From Aquibium carbonis (GTDB lineage Bacteria; Pseudomonadota; Alphaproteobacteria; Rhizobiales; Rhizobiaceae): a stretch of 64,000 nt of DNA. Shown one piece after another: positions 17,867 to 26,174 of the stretch (within the stretch, counting starts at the first letter, position 1; the number at the start of each line of letters is the position of its first letter). The notes beneath the pieces were generated by a model, which was not told where the DNA came from, did not search any database, and worked only from the letters and a program-made list of their open reading frames with translations. The position numbers and the translations under genes were made by a program. The DNA is taken from the NCBI RefSeq assembly GCF_003970795.1, contig NZ_RWKW01000031.1, positions 1 to 64,000 of the forward strand. Direction: 5' to 3'.

Positions 17867-19584
17867 TCGTTGGCGCCCGACATGTGCCGCGCCGCGATGT
17901 AGCCGAAGGTCACGGCGGGGCCGAGCGTGATTCCTCCGCCCGGATAATTGCCGCCCATGATGCTCGCCGCGTCGTTCCCGACCGAGTAGAGCCCGCCGAT
18001 CGGCCGGCCGTCCTCGTCGAGCACCTGTGCATTCTCGTTGCAGCGCAGGCCGGCGAAGGTGCCGAGGTCGCCGACGACCAGCTTGATGGCATAGAAGGGG
18101 CCCTTCCGGATCGGTGCGACGCAAGGGTTTGGCTTGTGTTCGGGATCGCCGAGCGAGCGGTTGTAGGAGGTGGAACCCTTGCCGAATTCGGGGTCCTCGC
18201 CACGTACGGCATGGGTGTTGAAGGCCTCGATCGTCCGCCGGAGCGTGGCGGGATCGACGCCGATGCGCCCGGCCAGTTCCTCGATCGTCGCGCCTTCGTG
18301 GAGATAGCCGGACTTGACATGCTGGCGAAACGGCACCGGCGCCGGCTTGACGTAGCCGAGGCCATATTTGCGCAGAACGTGGTGGTCGGCGATGAAGAAG
18401 GCGCAGATCTCGCTCTCCTCCTCGCGGCAGCGCGCGACCATCGCCTGGCAGAAATCATGATAGGAATCCGCCTCGTTGACGAAGCGGCGGCCGGATCGCG
18501 TCACCGCGATGACGCCAGGCTTGGAGCGGTCGACGAAATGGGGGAAGGTGCCCAGCGTTCCGTCCGGTTTCACGGGCCGCGAGATCGGCACCCAGGCGGC
18601 GGCATTCGGAAGCGTATCGTCGACGGTGGCGCCGACGGACTCACCCAGCCTCAGGCCGTCCCCGGTGTTTCCGGGAGGGGCCGGCGAGGCATGCTCGTAG
18701 CCGCTCGGCGCATGCGGGAACAGTGCCTTGCGGCGCACCGGATCCTGCGGAAAGCCGCCAGCAGCCAGCACGACGCCCTTGCGGGCGACGATCTCGACGG
18801 GCCCTTCCGCCGTGTCGACGATGGCGCCAGTGACCTTGCCGCGGTCGTCCTTCACGAGTTGCCTGACCGGCGAACGAGTCCAGACCGGCACGCCCTTGTC
18901 GAAGCAGGACTTCGCCAGTCGCGCCACCAGCGCGTTGCCGTTCATCAGCCGCATCGGCCGGCCATGGAAGGCCATGTCGCGCAGGAACTTCAGGAACAGC
19001 TTGCCCACATAGAAGGCCGACACCGGCGAGCGCATGACGTTGAAGAAATGCAGGAGCTCCTTGCCGGACCCGATCATCATGCCAAGGAAGGTGATCTCGG
19101 CCAGGGGCGGACGAAGGCGCTTGATCTCGGGGCCGAGCTCGCGCCCGTCGAAGGGGCGCGCGACAAGCGAGCGTCCGGCATCCATGCCGCCTGGCGCGGT
19201 CGGATGATAATCGGCGAAGGTGGGGCCTAGATCGAACTGAAGCGTTGTGTTCTGCTCGTAGAACTCGACCGCCTTCGGCCCGGCCTCGAGAAAGGCTTCC
19301 ACACGCCGCTCGTCAAAATGCTCGCCGGTCTCGTGGCGCATGTAGGCGCGCGCCTTGTCGATGGAATCGTCGATACCCGCCCGCTTTGCGGGCGCGTTGC
19401 ACGGAATCCACATCCAGCCGCCCGAACGGGCGGTCGTGCCGCCGAAGACGGGTTCCTTTTCCACCACGAGCACGTTCAGCCGCCGGTGCGCGGCCGACAC
19501 GGCGGTGGCAAGCCCGCCAGCACCCGATCCGACCACCAGCACGTCGCATTCGTGTTTCTTCATCGCCATTTTCGTCAGGTCCAT
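17863..19584 (-). CDS. FAD-dependent oxidoreductase (KstD/fumarate reductase flavoprotein-like)
   Basis: A 573-residue flavoprotein. The N-terminal Rossmann motif VVGSGAGGLA is followed by the Glu-containing VVEKEPVFGGTT, typical of the succinate dehydrogenase/3-ketosteroid Delta1-dehydrogenase group. The C-terminal segment IMGGNYPGGGITLGPA matches the KstD-type FAD cap. Such enzymes introduce or reduce a C=C bond next to a carbonyl. The ATG at 19584 is chosen because it lies 14 bases past the SDR stop; ATG 19569 and 19563 are close alternatives. It is flanked by an SDR and a DMT transporter in one operon, suggesting a small oxidised carbon compound as substrate. Confidence 0.85.
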   Translation of the reverse strand: MDLTKMAMKKHECDVLVVGSGAGGLATAVSAAHRRLNVLVVEKEPVFGGTTARSGGWMWIPCNAPAKRAGIDDSIDKARAYMRHETGEHFDERRVEAFLEAGPKAVEFYEQNTTLQFDLGPTFADYHPTAPGGMDAGRSLVARPFDGRELGPEIKRLRPPLAEITFLGMMIGSGKELLHFFNVMRSPVSAFYVGKLFLKFLRDMAFHGRPMRLMNGNALVARLAKSCFDKGVPVWTRSPVRQLVKDDRGKVTGAIVDTAEGPVEIVARKGVVLAAGGFPQDPVRRKALFPHAPSGYEHASPAPPGNTGDGLRLGESVGATVDDTLPNAAAWVPISRPVKPDGTLGTFPHFVDRSKPGVIAVTRSGRRFVNEADSYHDFCQAMVARCREEESEICAFFIADHHVLRKYGLGYVKPAPVPFRQHVKSGYLHEGATIEELAGRIGVDPATLRRTIEAFNTHAVRGEDPEFGKGSTSYNRSLGDPEHKPNPCVAPIRKGPFYAIKLVVGDLGTFAGLRCNENAQVLDEDGRPIGGLYSVGNDAASIMGGNYPGGGITLGPAVTFGYIAARHMSGAND

Positions 19585-19600
19585 CTGTTCGGTCGTGCGG

Positions 19601-20353
19601 TCAGGCGGCGAGGTAGCCGCCATCGACCGGCAGCAGCACGCCGGTCACGTAGGTCGAGAGATCGGACGCCAGGAAGAGAACCGGTCCGACGAGCTCCTCC
19701 GGCTCGCCCACCCGTCGCATCGGCGTGTGCGCCAGAAACCGCCCGATCGCGTCGGGGGTCTCGCGCGTGACCTTGGTCATCGGCGTGGCGATGACGCCGG
19801 GTGCGATGGCATTGACGCGGATGCCGTCGGGCGCCAGGTCGTGGGCGAGCGCACGGGTCAGCTGCAGCACCGCGCCCTTGCTTGCCGCATAGGCTCCCAG
19901 GCCGGGGCCGGCCGAAACCGACATGATCGAACCCAGGTTGACGATCCTGCCGCGCGTCTCCCGCAACTGGGGCAGGAACGCGCGAACCATGTTCTTCACC
20001 CCGTCGACGTTGATGCGGAAGACGTCGGCCCAATCGGCGTCGAAACGGGGATCGTCGACCGGCGTGCGCCGGATGATGCCGGCATTGTTGACCAGGATCG
20101 CCACGGGGCCGAAGGCTTCGCTCGTGGCGGAAGCGAACCGGTCGATCGAAACGCGATCCGCGACATCGACTACGAACGCTCGCGATTCGCCGCCCTCGGC
20201 ACGGATTTCCGCTGCCGCCGCCTCGACCGAGGCGCCGTTGATGTCGCACATGGCGACGCGGGCACCGGCTTTCGCCAGGCCGCGCGCGATCGCGAGACCG
20301 TTGCCCTGCGCGGCGCCGGTGACGACCGCGACCTGTCCCTCTATGCCCTGCAA
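19601..20353 (-). CDS. Short-chain dehydrogenase/reductase (SDR)
   Basis: A 250-residue classical SDR. Cofactor motif TGAAQGNG (12-19), structural NNAG (89-92), and the catalytic Ser142, Tyr155 and Lys159 (YAASK) are all present. Asp37 after the second strand favours NAD(H). The C-terminus ends in the DGGYLA pattern common in 3-oxoacyl/glucose dehydrogenase types. The start is a TTG at 20353 preceded by a GGGAGGA ribosome site 6 bases upstream. It heads the SDR-flavoprotein-DMT operon and faces the TRAP transporter, so it likely acts on the imported compound. Confidence 0.88.
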   Translation of the reverse strand: MQGIEGQVAVVTGAAQGNGLAIARGLAKAGARVAMCDINGASVEAAAAEIRAEGGESRAFVVDVADRVSIDRFASATSEAFGPVAILVNNAGIIRRTPVDDPRFDADWADVFRINVDGVKNMVRAFLPQLRETRGRIVNLGSIMSVSAGPGLGAYAASKGAVLQLTRALAHDLAPDGIRVNAIAPGVIATPMTKVTRETPDAIGRFLAHTPMRRVGEPEELVGPVLFLASDLSTYVTGVLLPVDGGYLAA

Positions 20354-20391
20354 TCCGTCCTCCCGACGTTCGTTATCTGCAAATGCGTTTG

Positions 20392-20419
20392 ACTATAGCG
20401 AATTTTCTTGTTGAGCCAA
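20392..20419 (-). promoter_or_regulatory. Candidate sigma70 promoter of the SDR operon, in a divergent region
   Basis: Read on the minus strand, TTGGCT (20419-20414) and TATAGT (20397-20392) are separated by 16 bases, upstream of the TTG start at 20353. The region also carries an inverted TGCAAAT (20378-20384) and ATTTGCA (20428-20434) pair flanking the promoter, a possible regulator site shared with dctP. Confidence 0.4.
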
Positions 20420-20528
20420 GACGTGGAATTTGCAAGATTGCGATTGCTCCGGGAGGACGTCGGCGGGCACGCTGCTCGTTCCCGGCAGGCAAAGTACGCC
20501 GCGCGAGAGCGGCAAAAGGGAGGAAGAG

Positions 20529-21560
20529 ATGAAACGTCATGTCGTTGCCGCCGCTCTGGCGGCTTCCGTTGCATTCACCGGGTCGGCCATGGCCCAGAGC
20601 TTCGATCTTCAGAGCGTGTTCGGTCTCAACGTTCCGTCGATCGGCCCGAGCCCCGTCAATTGGGCCGACAAGGTGCGGCTGATGACGGCCGGCGAGATCG
20701 ACATCAAGGTGCACGGCGCCGGCGATTTCGTCCCGCCGTTCGAGGTGTTCGGCGCGGTTTCCACCGGTGCCATCCCGATGGGCTTCGACTGGATCGGCTA
20801 CTGGGCCGGAACCATCCCGGTCGCCAACCTGATCGGCTCCATGCCGTTCGGCCCGACGCCGGAGATCGCCCTGGGATGGATGTTCAACGGCGGCGGCCTC
20901 GAGATCATCCAGAAGGCCTACGACCCGCACGGCGTGAAGATCATCCCCTGCCACCTGGTGGTGCCGGAGGCCGGCGGCTGGTTCAACAAGGAGATCAACA
21001 CCGCCGAGGACCTGAAGGGCCTCAACATGCGCATCGCCGGCCTGGGCGGAAAGGCCCTGGCCAAGCTCGGCGCGAACACGCAGCTCGTGCCGGCCGGCGA
21101 GATCTACGTATCGCTGGAGACCGGACGCATCGACGCGGCCGAATTCTCCGCGCCGCAGCTCGACAAGGGCTTCGGCTTCCAGAAGATCGTCAAGAACTAC
21201 TACTTCCCCGGCTGGCACCAGCCGTCGAGCTGGGACTCCATCATCGTCAACATGGACGTCTGGAACGGCTTCTCCGAAGACCAGCAGAGGATCATGGTCG
21301 AGGCCTGCAAGGCCAACATCACCGAAAACATGGCCGACCAGCTGAACGCACAGGTTTCGGCCATCGAGGAGATCGAGGCGGCCGGCGCGACGGTGAAGCG
21401 CTTCCCCGACGAGGTGCTGGCGGCCATGCGCACGGCGGCTGCCGAGGTGATGCAGGAAGAAGCGGCGAACGATCCGATCTTCAAGGAGGCCTACGAATCG
21501 CTGACCGCCTATATCGATCGCACCGCGCGCTGGGCTGAACTGCAGGCTCTTCCGCGCTGA
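20529..21560 (+). CDS. dctP: TRAP transporter substrate-binding protein DctP
   Basis: A 343-residue periplasmic receptor of the TRAP DctP family. A Sec signal peptide ends near SAMAQ (residue about 23). Family features are the central GLNMRIAGLGGKALAKLGA segment (the conserved substrate Arg lies in MRIAG) and PAGEIYVSLETGRIDAAEF. TRAP receptors bind organic acids, often through an Arg-carboxylate bridge. The ATG at 20529 follows a strong GGGAGGAAGAG ribosome site. It is followed by a hairpin and then dctQ and dctM. The ligand is unknown, but the neighbouring SDR and KstD-like enzyme imply a hydroxy or keto acid. Confidence 0.92.
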   Translation: MKRHVVAAALAASVAFTGSAMAQSFDLQSVFGLNVPSIGPSPVNWADKVRLMTAGEIDIKVHGAGDFVPPFEVFGAVSTGAIPMGFDWIGYWAGTIPVANLIGSMPFGPTPEIALGWMFNGGGLEIIQKAYDPHGVKIIPCHLVVPEAGGWFNKEINTAEDLKGLNMRIAGLGGKALAKLGANTQLVPAGEIYVSLETGRIDAAEFSAPQLDKGFGFQKIVKNYYFPGWHQPSSWDSIIVNMDVWNGFSEDQQRIMVEACKANITENMADQLNAQVSAIEEIEAAGATVKRFPDEVLAAMRTAAAEVMQEEAANDPIFKEAYESLTAYIDRTARWAELQALPR

Positions 21561-21568
21561 GGAAGCAA

Positions 21569-21595
21569 GCGGGCCCGGCAGGTCGCCGGGCCCGC
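21569..21595 (+). terminator. GC-rich hairpin between dctP and dctQ (attenuator)
   Basis: Perfect 11-bp stem with arms GCGGGCCCGGC and GCCGGGCCCGC around a 5-base AGGTC loop, starting 8 bases after the dctP stop. No T-tract follows, so it is more likely an mRNA-stabilising or partial-termination element that raises receptor over permease levels. Confidence 0.6.
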
Positions 21596-21655
21596 ATCGC
21601 GCTGGTAAGGTGGCGTTGCCCGCGACCCGTCCGGGCGCCAAACTGGGAGGTCGCT

Positions 21656-22228
21656 TTGAAGCGGTTCGCCAATGCAGTGCTCCGCGTGCTCGTGGTTCCG
21701 GGCGAACTCGTCGGCTGGCTGATCCTGCCCCTGATCGTCTCGGTCCTGATGACCGTTCTCGCGGCAAAGATGGGCTGGAACGCCTTTCTGCGATGGGACA
21801 CGCCGCTGCCGGTGCTGGGCAACGCCCTGACCGTCAACTCGATGGCGGACCTGCAATGGTACATCTTCGCCATCATCGCGATCTTCGGCGGCGTCTATGC
21901 ATTCCGCGACAACCAGCATGTCAGCGTCGACGTCTTCTCGTCCGCGCTTCCGCGCCGCGTCCGGCTCGGCCTCTCCGTGTTCGGCGACCTCGTGTTCCTG
22001 CTGCCCTTCTGCGCGATCATCGTCTGGTATGGCTGGAGCTTCACGCTGACGGCCTACAATGCGGGTGAGGGATCGAGCTATGGCGGCCTGATGGATCGCT
22101 GGCTCATCAAGGCGATCATTCCGGTCGGCTTCGCACTGCTGGGCCTCGCCGCCCTCGTGCGTGCGCTCTCGACGATCCATTCCATCCTGCTCCCGACGTC
22201 CGGGACGCAAACTGGCGACGACCGATGA
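21656..22228 (+). CDS. dctQ: TRAP transporter small permease DctQ
   Basis: A 190-residue membrane protein with four hydrophobic segments (about 20-38, 68-86, 107-125, 148-168). The family-typical polar loop RDNQHVSVDVFSSALP at about 84-99 lies between the second and third. DctQ bridges the receptor and the large permease in sodium-driven organic acid uptake. The start is TTG 21656 with a GGGAGG ribosome site. The stop overlaps the dctM start as ATGA. Confidence 0.88.
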   Translation: MKRFANAVLRVLVVPGELVGWLILPLIVSVLMTVLAAKMGWNAFLRWDTPLPVLGNALTVNSMADLQWYIFAIIAIFGGVYAFRDNQHVSVDVFSSALPRRVRLGLSVFGDLVFLLPFCAIIVWYGWSFTLTAYNAGEGSSYGGLMDRWLIKAIIPVGFALLGLAALVRALSTIHSILLPTSGTQTGDDR

Positions 22229-23550
22229 TCGAGTATTTCTGGCCGATGGCGATGCTGGTCGCCCTGATGCTCGGCATCTTCTCCGGCTACCCGGTCGGCT
22301 TCGTCCTTTCCGGCATCGGTATCGTCTTCGCCGTCGTGGCCGGCGTGCCGATGATCTTTCTCTCCACCGGCGTGTCGCGCATCTATTCCGGCATCCTGAC
22401 CAACTGGCTGCTGATCGCCATCCCGCTGTTCGTCTTCATGGGCCTGATGCTGGAGCGATCCGGCGTGGCCGAACGCCTGCTGCGTTCGCTCGCCGCGCTG
22501 TTCGGCCGGTTGCCGGGCGGTTACGCCTTCGCGGTCGCCATCATCGGCGTCGTCATGGCCGCCTCGACGGGCATCATCGGCGCCTCGGTCGTCCTGATGG
22601 GCATGATGGCTCTGCCGGCGATGACGCAGGCCCGCTACGATCCGAAGATTTCGACGGGCCTCATCGCCGCCTCCGGCACGCTCGGGATCCTGATCCCGCC
22701 ATCGATCATGCTGATCATTCTCGGCGACCAGTTGCGCATCTCCGTCGGCGACCTCTTCGTCGGCGCCATCGGGCCGGGCCTGCTCCTTGCGGGGCTCTAT
22801 TTTCTCTATCTGATCGCCGTCGCGTTCTTCCAGCCGCATCGCATGCCGCCGGCCGAACACGTGCAGGCCGAAAGCCGCGCCGCGGTCTTGATCGGCCTCG
22901 CCCGCGACCTGCTGGCCCCCGTCCTGCTGATCGCCTCCGTGCTCGGCACCATCATCACAGGCATCGCCACGCCCACGGAAGCGGCGGCCATCGGCGCGGC
23001 CGGCGCGATGCTGCTGGCGCTCCTGTCGGGCAAGCTGAATTTCGGGACGCTGGGCGCCGCGCTTCGGGACACGACCAAGACCACGGCGATGATCATCTTC
23101 GTGATGATCGGCGCGACCATCTTCTCGGTCATCTTCCGCCGACTCGGCGGTGATCAGATGGTCATCCATGCCTTCGACGCGCTGGGCACCGGCCCCTATT
23201 TCGTGCTCTTCGCCATCATGGCGCTGGTCTTTCTGCTCGGTTTCTTCCTGGACTGGGTGGAGATCGCGCTGGTCGTCGTGCCGCTGGTGGCCCCGGTCGT
23301 GGCGAGCCTCGACTTCGGCATGTCGCAGAGCCAGACGCTGACCTGGTTCGCCATCGCGCTCGCCGTCAACATGCAGACGTCGTTCCTGACGCCGCCGTTC
23401 GGATACGCCTTGTTCTATCTGCGCGGGGTGGCCAAGGACATATCGATCGGAACGATCTATCGCGGCATCATTCCCTTCGTCCTGCTGCAAATCCTTGCCC
23501 TGATCCTGCTCATCATGTTCCCGCAGATCAGCCTCTGGATGATCGGCTGA
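22225..23550 (+). CDS. dctM: TRAP transporter large permease DctM
   Basis: A 441-residue permease with about twelve hydrophobic segments in the DctM/DedA-like inverted arrangement. Conserved elements are STGIIGASVVLMG (about 113-125), GTLGILIPPSIMLII (about 152-166) and TPTEAAAIGAAGA in the second half. It carries out sodium-coupled translocation of the ligand delivered by DctP. The start overlaps the dctQ stop. No clear terminator follows; a short GAGGC/GCCTC hairpin overlaps the stop region at 23549-23564. Confidence 0.92.
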   Translation: MIEYFWPMAMLVALMLGIFSGYPVGFVLSGIGIVFAVVAGVPMIFLSTGVSRIYSGILTNWLLIAIPLFVFMGLMLERSGVAERLLRSLAALFGRLPGGYAFAVAIIGVVMAASTGIIGASVVLMGMMALPAMTQARYDPKISTGLIAASGTLGILIPPSIMLIILGDQLRISVGDLFVGAIGPGLLLAGLYFLYLIAVAFFQPHRMPPAEHVQAESRAAVLIGLARDLLAPVLLIASVLGTIITGIATPTEAAAIGAAGAMLLALLSGKLNFGTLGAALRDTTKTTAMIIFVMIGATIFSVIFRRLGGDQMVIHAFDALGTGPYFVLFAIMALVFLLGFFLDWVEIALVVVPLVAPVVASLDFGMSQSQTLTWFAIALAVNMQTSFLTPPFGYALFYLRGVAKDISIGTIYRGIIPFVLLQILALILLIMFPQISLWMIG

Positions 23551-23851
23551 GGCCGCCGTGCCTCGCCTGCCGGGCGTGACCGCGGAACGCTTGTCCCGGA
23601 CGCACGGGTGACAGGACCGCGGCCTGCCCGGGTTCGCACCTGACGACCTTGCTCGGTCATGAGACGGGCGTCGACCCCTCCATGCGGTGGACACACGCTG
23701 CGTCGTGATGCGCCGCTTGCGCGATCTTGACCCAGATCAATGCGCTTCGTGAAACACTCCTATACATCCTCATATGAGCAATTATAACCGTCATCGCGGC
23801 GCAAGCGATTTTTCGGTCGCATGCGTCGTGCTGAGCGTGGGAGGAACCGAC
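23551..23851 (+). other. Intergenic region between dctM and the SQR-like gene
   Basis: About 300 bases without a supported gene. The left part shows nothing recognisable. The right part holds the FNR/FixK-type promoter (23727-23767) and the leader to the TTG start at 23852. An ATG at 23774 is in frame with the SQR-like gene but would lie at or next to the transcription start. Confidence 0.6.
23727..23767 (+). promoter_or_regulatory. FNR/FixK-like box with -10 element
   Basis: TTGACCCAGATCAA (23727-23740) fits the FNR/FixK/FnrL pattern TTGA-N6-TCAA. TATACAT at 23761-23767 would be the -10. With a start of transcription near 23773-23775, the box centre falls at about -40 to -41.5, the class II activator position. 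It implies induction under low oxygen. Confidence 0.6.
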
Positions 23852-25183
23852 TTGCTAGACGATCTTGACGTGCAGGCGACGCGCCGGGCGTTCCTTGGAC
23901 TGGCTGCAGCGGGGGTGGCAGCCGCCTCCGTGACCTCGCAGGCGCGGGCCGCAAAGGTTTCGACCAGGGCGAAGATCGTCGTGATTGGTGCAGGCGCGGC
24001 CGGCACGGCCATGGCCAATCGCCTCGTGCAGCGCCTGGACGGAGCCGAGATCACCCTTGTCGACGGCCGCGCGGACCATCTCTACCAGCCCGGCCTGTCG
24101 CTGGTGGCGACGGGCCTGAAGCCGCCGTCCTACACCGTCTCGAAAACCACCGACTGGTTGCCTCGCGAAGTCAAGCTTGTCGCCGAAGCCGCGGCCGCGA
24201 TCGATCCCATCGCAAAGACCGTCACCACGGCGGGCGGGACGACGCTCGCCTATGATTTCCTGATCGTCGCGCCGGGCCTCGTGCTCGACCACGCGGCCAT
24301 CGAAGGCTTTTCGCTCAACCAGGTCGGCAAGAATGGTATCGGCGCGCTCTATGCGGGTCCCGCCTACGCGGCGCTCACCTGGCAGGCGGCCTCCAAATTC
24401 ACGGCCGAAGGCGGTGTCGGCCTGTTCACCCGTCCGGAAACCGAGATGAAATGCGCCGGGGCGCCGCTCAAGCATGCCTTCCTGATCGAGGACATCGCCA
24501 GCCGCGGCGTCGGCAAGGGCAAGTACGAGATGCACTATGCCGCGCCGCAGGGTGCACTGTTCGGCGTGCCCATCGTCAGCGAGAAGGTGCGCATGCTGTT
24601 TGGCCAGCGCGGCATCGCAACGCACCTGAACCACACGCTCAAGGCGATCGACGCCGACCGCAAGCGCGCGACGTTCTCCAGGGCGGAGAAGGACGGCACC
24701 ACCTCCATGGTCGAGATGGGCTACGACTACATTCACGTGATCCCGCCGCAGCGCGCGCCGGACGTCATCCGCCAGTCCGGTCTCTCCTGGGCCGACAAAT
24801 GGACCGATCAGGGCTGGGTCGAGGTCGACCAGAAGACGCTGCGCCATCTGCGCTTTCCCGACGTCTTCGCCATCGGCGACGTGGCGGGCGTGCCGAAGGG
24901 CAAGACGGCGGCGTCGGTGAAGTGGCAGGTTCCGGTGGTCGAGGACCATCTGATTGCAGCGATCGAGGGCCGCGACGGCACGGAGGTCTATGACGGCTAC
25001 ACGTCGTGCCCGCTCATCACCCGGGTCGGCCGGGCGATGCTCGTCGAGTTCGACTACAACAACAATCTGGTTCCGTCCTTCCCCGGCGTGATCGCGCCGC
25101 TGGAGGAATTGTGGATCAGCTGGCTGATGAAGGAAGTGGCGCTGAAGGCCACCTACAACGCCATGCTGCGCGGCAAGGCCTGA
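23852..25183 (+). CDS. Sulfide:quinone oxidoreductase-like flavoprotein with Tat signal
   Basis: A 443-residue FAD disulfide-reductase-fold protein. A twin-Arg signal (Arg11-Arg12 in ATRRAFLG, then a hydrophobic run to ARA at 31-33) precedes the FAD motif GAGAAG at 46-51. Cys201 (MKCAGAP) and Cys386 (TSCPL) match the two redox Cys of sulfide:quinone oxidoreductases, and AIGDVAG binds FAD near the C-terminus. Such enzymes oxidise sulfide and pass electrons to quinone at the membrane. The TTG at 23852 is chosen: it has a perfect GGGAGGA site and places the Tat motif at the N-terminus. The FNR/FixK-like promoter suggests microaerobic expression. Flavocytochrome c-type sulfide dehydrogenase is the alternative. 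Confidence 0.82.
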   Translation: MLDDLDVQATRRAFLGLAAAGVAAASVTSQARAAKVSTRAKIVVIGAGAAGTAMANRLVQRLDGAEITLVDGRADHLYQPGLSLVATGLKPPSYTVSKTTDWLPREVKLVAEAAAAIDPIAKTVTTAGGTTLAYDFLIVAPGLVLDHAAIEGFSLNQVGKNGIGALYAGPAYAALTWQAASKFTAEGGVGLFTRPETEMKCAGAPLKHAFLIEDIASRGVGKGKYEMHYAAPQGALFGVPIVSEKVRMLFGQRGIATHLNHTLKAIDADRKRATFSRAEKDGTTSMVEMGYDYIHVIPPQRAPDVIRQSGLSWADKWTDQGWVEVDQKTLRHLRFPDVFAIGDVAGVPKGKTAASVKWQVPVVEDHLIAAIEGRDGTEVYDGYTSCPLITRVGRAMLVEFDYNNNLVPSFPGVIAPLEELWISWLMKEVALKATYNAMLRGKA

Positions 25184-25193
25184 GTAGAGATCC

Positions 25194-25550
25194 ATGAAGG
25201 AACTGACGCTCGAAACCATGTTCGCCGTGTTCGAGGAGATCTTCGGCGGCGGCCTGTTCTGGACGATGGTGGCGGTCGCCGCCATCGTCACGATCCTCTA
25301 TCTCTACGTCCTCATCCGAGACCGATCGATGTCGATGCGCAAGTTTCTCCTTGCGCAGCTGTCCATGCCCTTTGGCGCGCTGGCGGCCGTTCTGTTCGTG
25401 CAGCAGGTCACGGATTCCCACCTGCGCGACATCGGGGGGCCGATCGACGTCGTCGTGCTTCTCGGCGTGGCGGCCCTTGGCGCGGCCGGTACCGCGATCC
25501 TCGTCTACACGGCACAGTCGCTGGTGCGCCGCACGCCGCGAACCCCATAG
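25194..25550 (+). CDS. Small membrane protein (DUF5368-like)
   Basis: A 118-residue protein with three hydrophobic segments (about 20-40, 52-69, 83-105) and a charged IRDRSMSMRKF loop. It starts 10 bases after the SQR-like stop, so it is in the same FNR/FixK-controlled unit. It resembles DUF5368 proteins found beside sulfur flavoproteins in alphaproteobacteria. It might anchor the oxidoreductase to the membrane (inference). No catalytic motif is visible. Confidence 0.7.
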   Translation: MKELTLETMFAVFEEIFGGGLFWTMVAVAAIVTILYLYVLIRDRSMSMRKFLLAQLSMPFGALAAVLFVQQVTDSHLRDIGGPIDVVVLLGVAALGAAGTAILVYTAQSLVRRTPRTP

Positions 25551-25571
25551 ACCCGGCGCACAAGCGTCGCG

Positions 25572-25961
25572 TCAGCCCTCGATTCGCGCGCGGCCGGAGG
25601 AGCCGTCGTCGCGCGTCCAGCTGATGCGGCCGGGGCCGGTCGGTGTGATCGTGAAGCACGACGTCTGCCCCTTGTACCAGGTTGGCCATTTCTGGCACAG
25701 CCGTTCGCCGTCCACCCACCAGCGCCCGGTCTCCTTCGGTGCGAAGAAGCGTCCGAGGCCAACCCGCGTTCCGTCGCCGGTGACGAGCCCGCCCGGCTTG
25801 TAATGCAGCGGAAACTCTCCGCCGAAAGGCACGGCGAGATAGACGCGCTTGCCGCTGACGAGTTCGACGAGCTTCGGTCCCGAAACCGGTTCGGATGCCG
25901 CCGCGCCGGCGGTCGCAAGCAAGGCCAGTGTCATGCCGGCCGCAATGGTCTGAGCAATCAT
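25572..25961 (-). CDS. Small exported protein of unknown function
   Basis: A 129-residue protein with an N-terminal signal peptide (about 1-22, ending GAAAS). The mature part is beta-rich with one Cys pair (Cys89 in RLCQKWP and Cys101 in TSCFTI), which may form a disulfide, and a WYKGQTSC segment reminiscent of small periplasmic DUF995-type proteins. The ATG at 25961 has a CGGAGG ribosome site. It converges on the DUF5368-like gene with a 21-base gap. Function not recognised. Confidence 0.75.
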   Translation of the reverse strand: MIAQTIAAGMTLALLATAGAAASEPVSGPKLVELVSGKRVYLAVPFGGEFPLHYKPGGLVTGDGTRVGLGRFFAPKETGRWWVDGERLCQKWPTWYKGQTSCFTITPTGPGRISWTRDDGSSGRARIEG

Positions 25962-26105
25962 GTCTGCCTCCGATGAAAGACGGTCGTCCTACGTCGAAGG
26001 TCGGCGAGCGGATCACCATCGTGTGGACGTTGCTGGACCCGCGAGCTTGTCGGTCTATGTGATTGACCGTCCGCTCGATGCTGGCAGCGAGAAGAGAGGT
26101 GACGC

Positions 26106-26174
26106 ATGTCGAGACGCCTGGACGTGTTTGGCCCGGACCGCCCCTTGCGCGGGCTGCGGGTAATCTCGCCGTGA
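26106..26174 (+). CDS. 22-residue leader ORF overlapping the SDR start
   Basis: ATG 26106, preceded by a GAAGAGAGG ribosome-like site, opens a 22-codon frame whose TGA (26172-26174) overlaps the GTG at 26171 of the SDR gene. The arrangement looks like translational coupling. It could equally be chance or the remnant of a longer gene. Confidence 0.3.
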   Translation: MSRRLDVFGPDRPLRGLRVISP

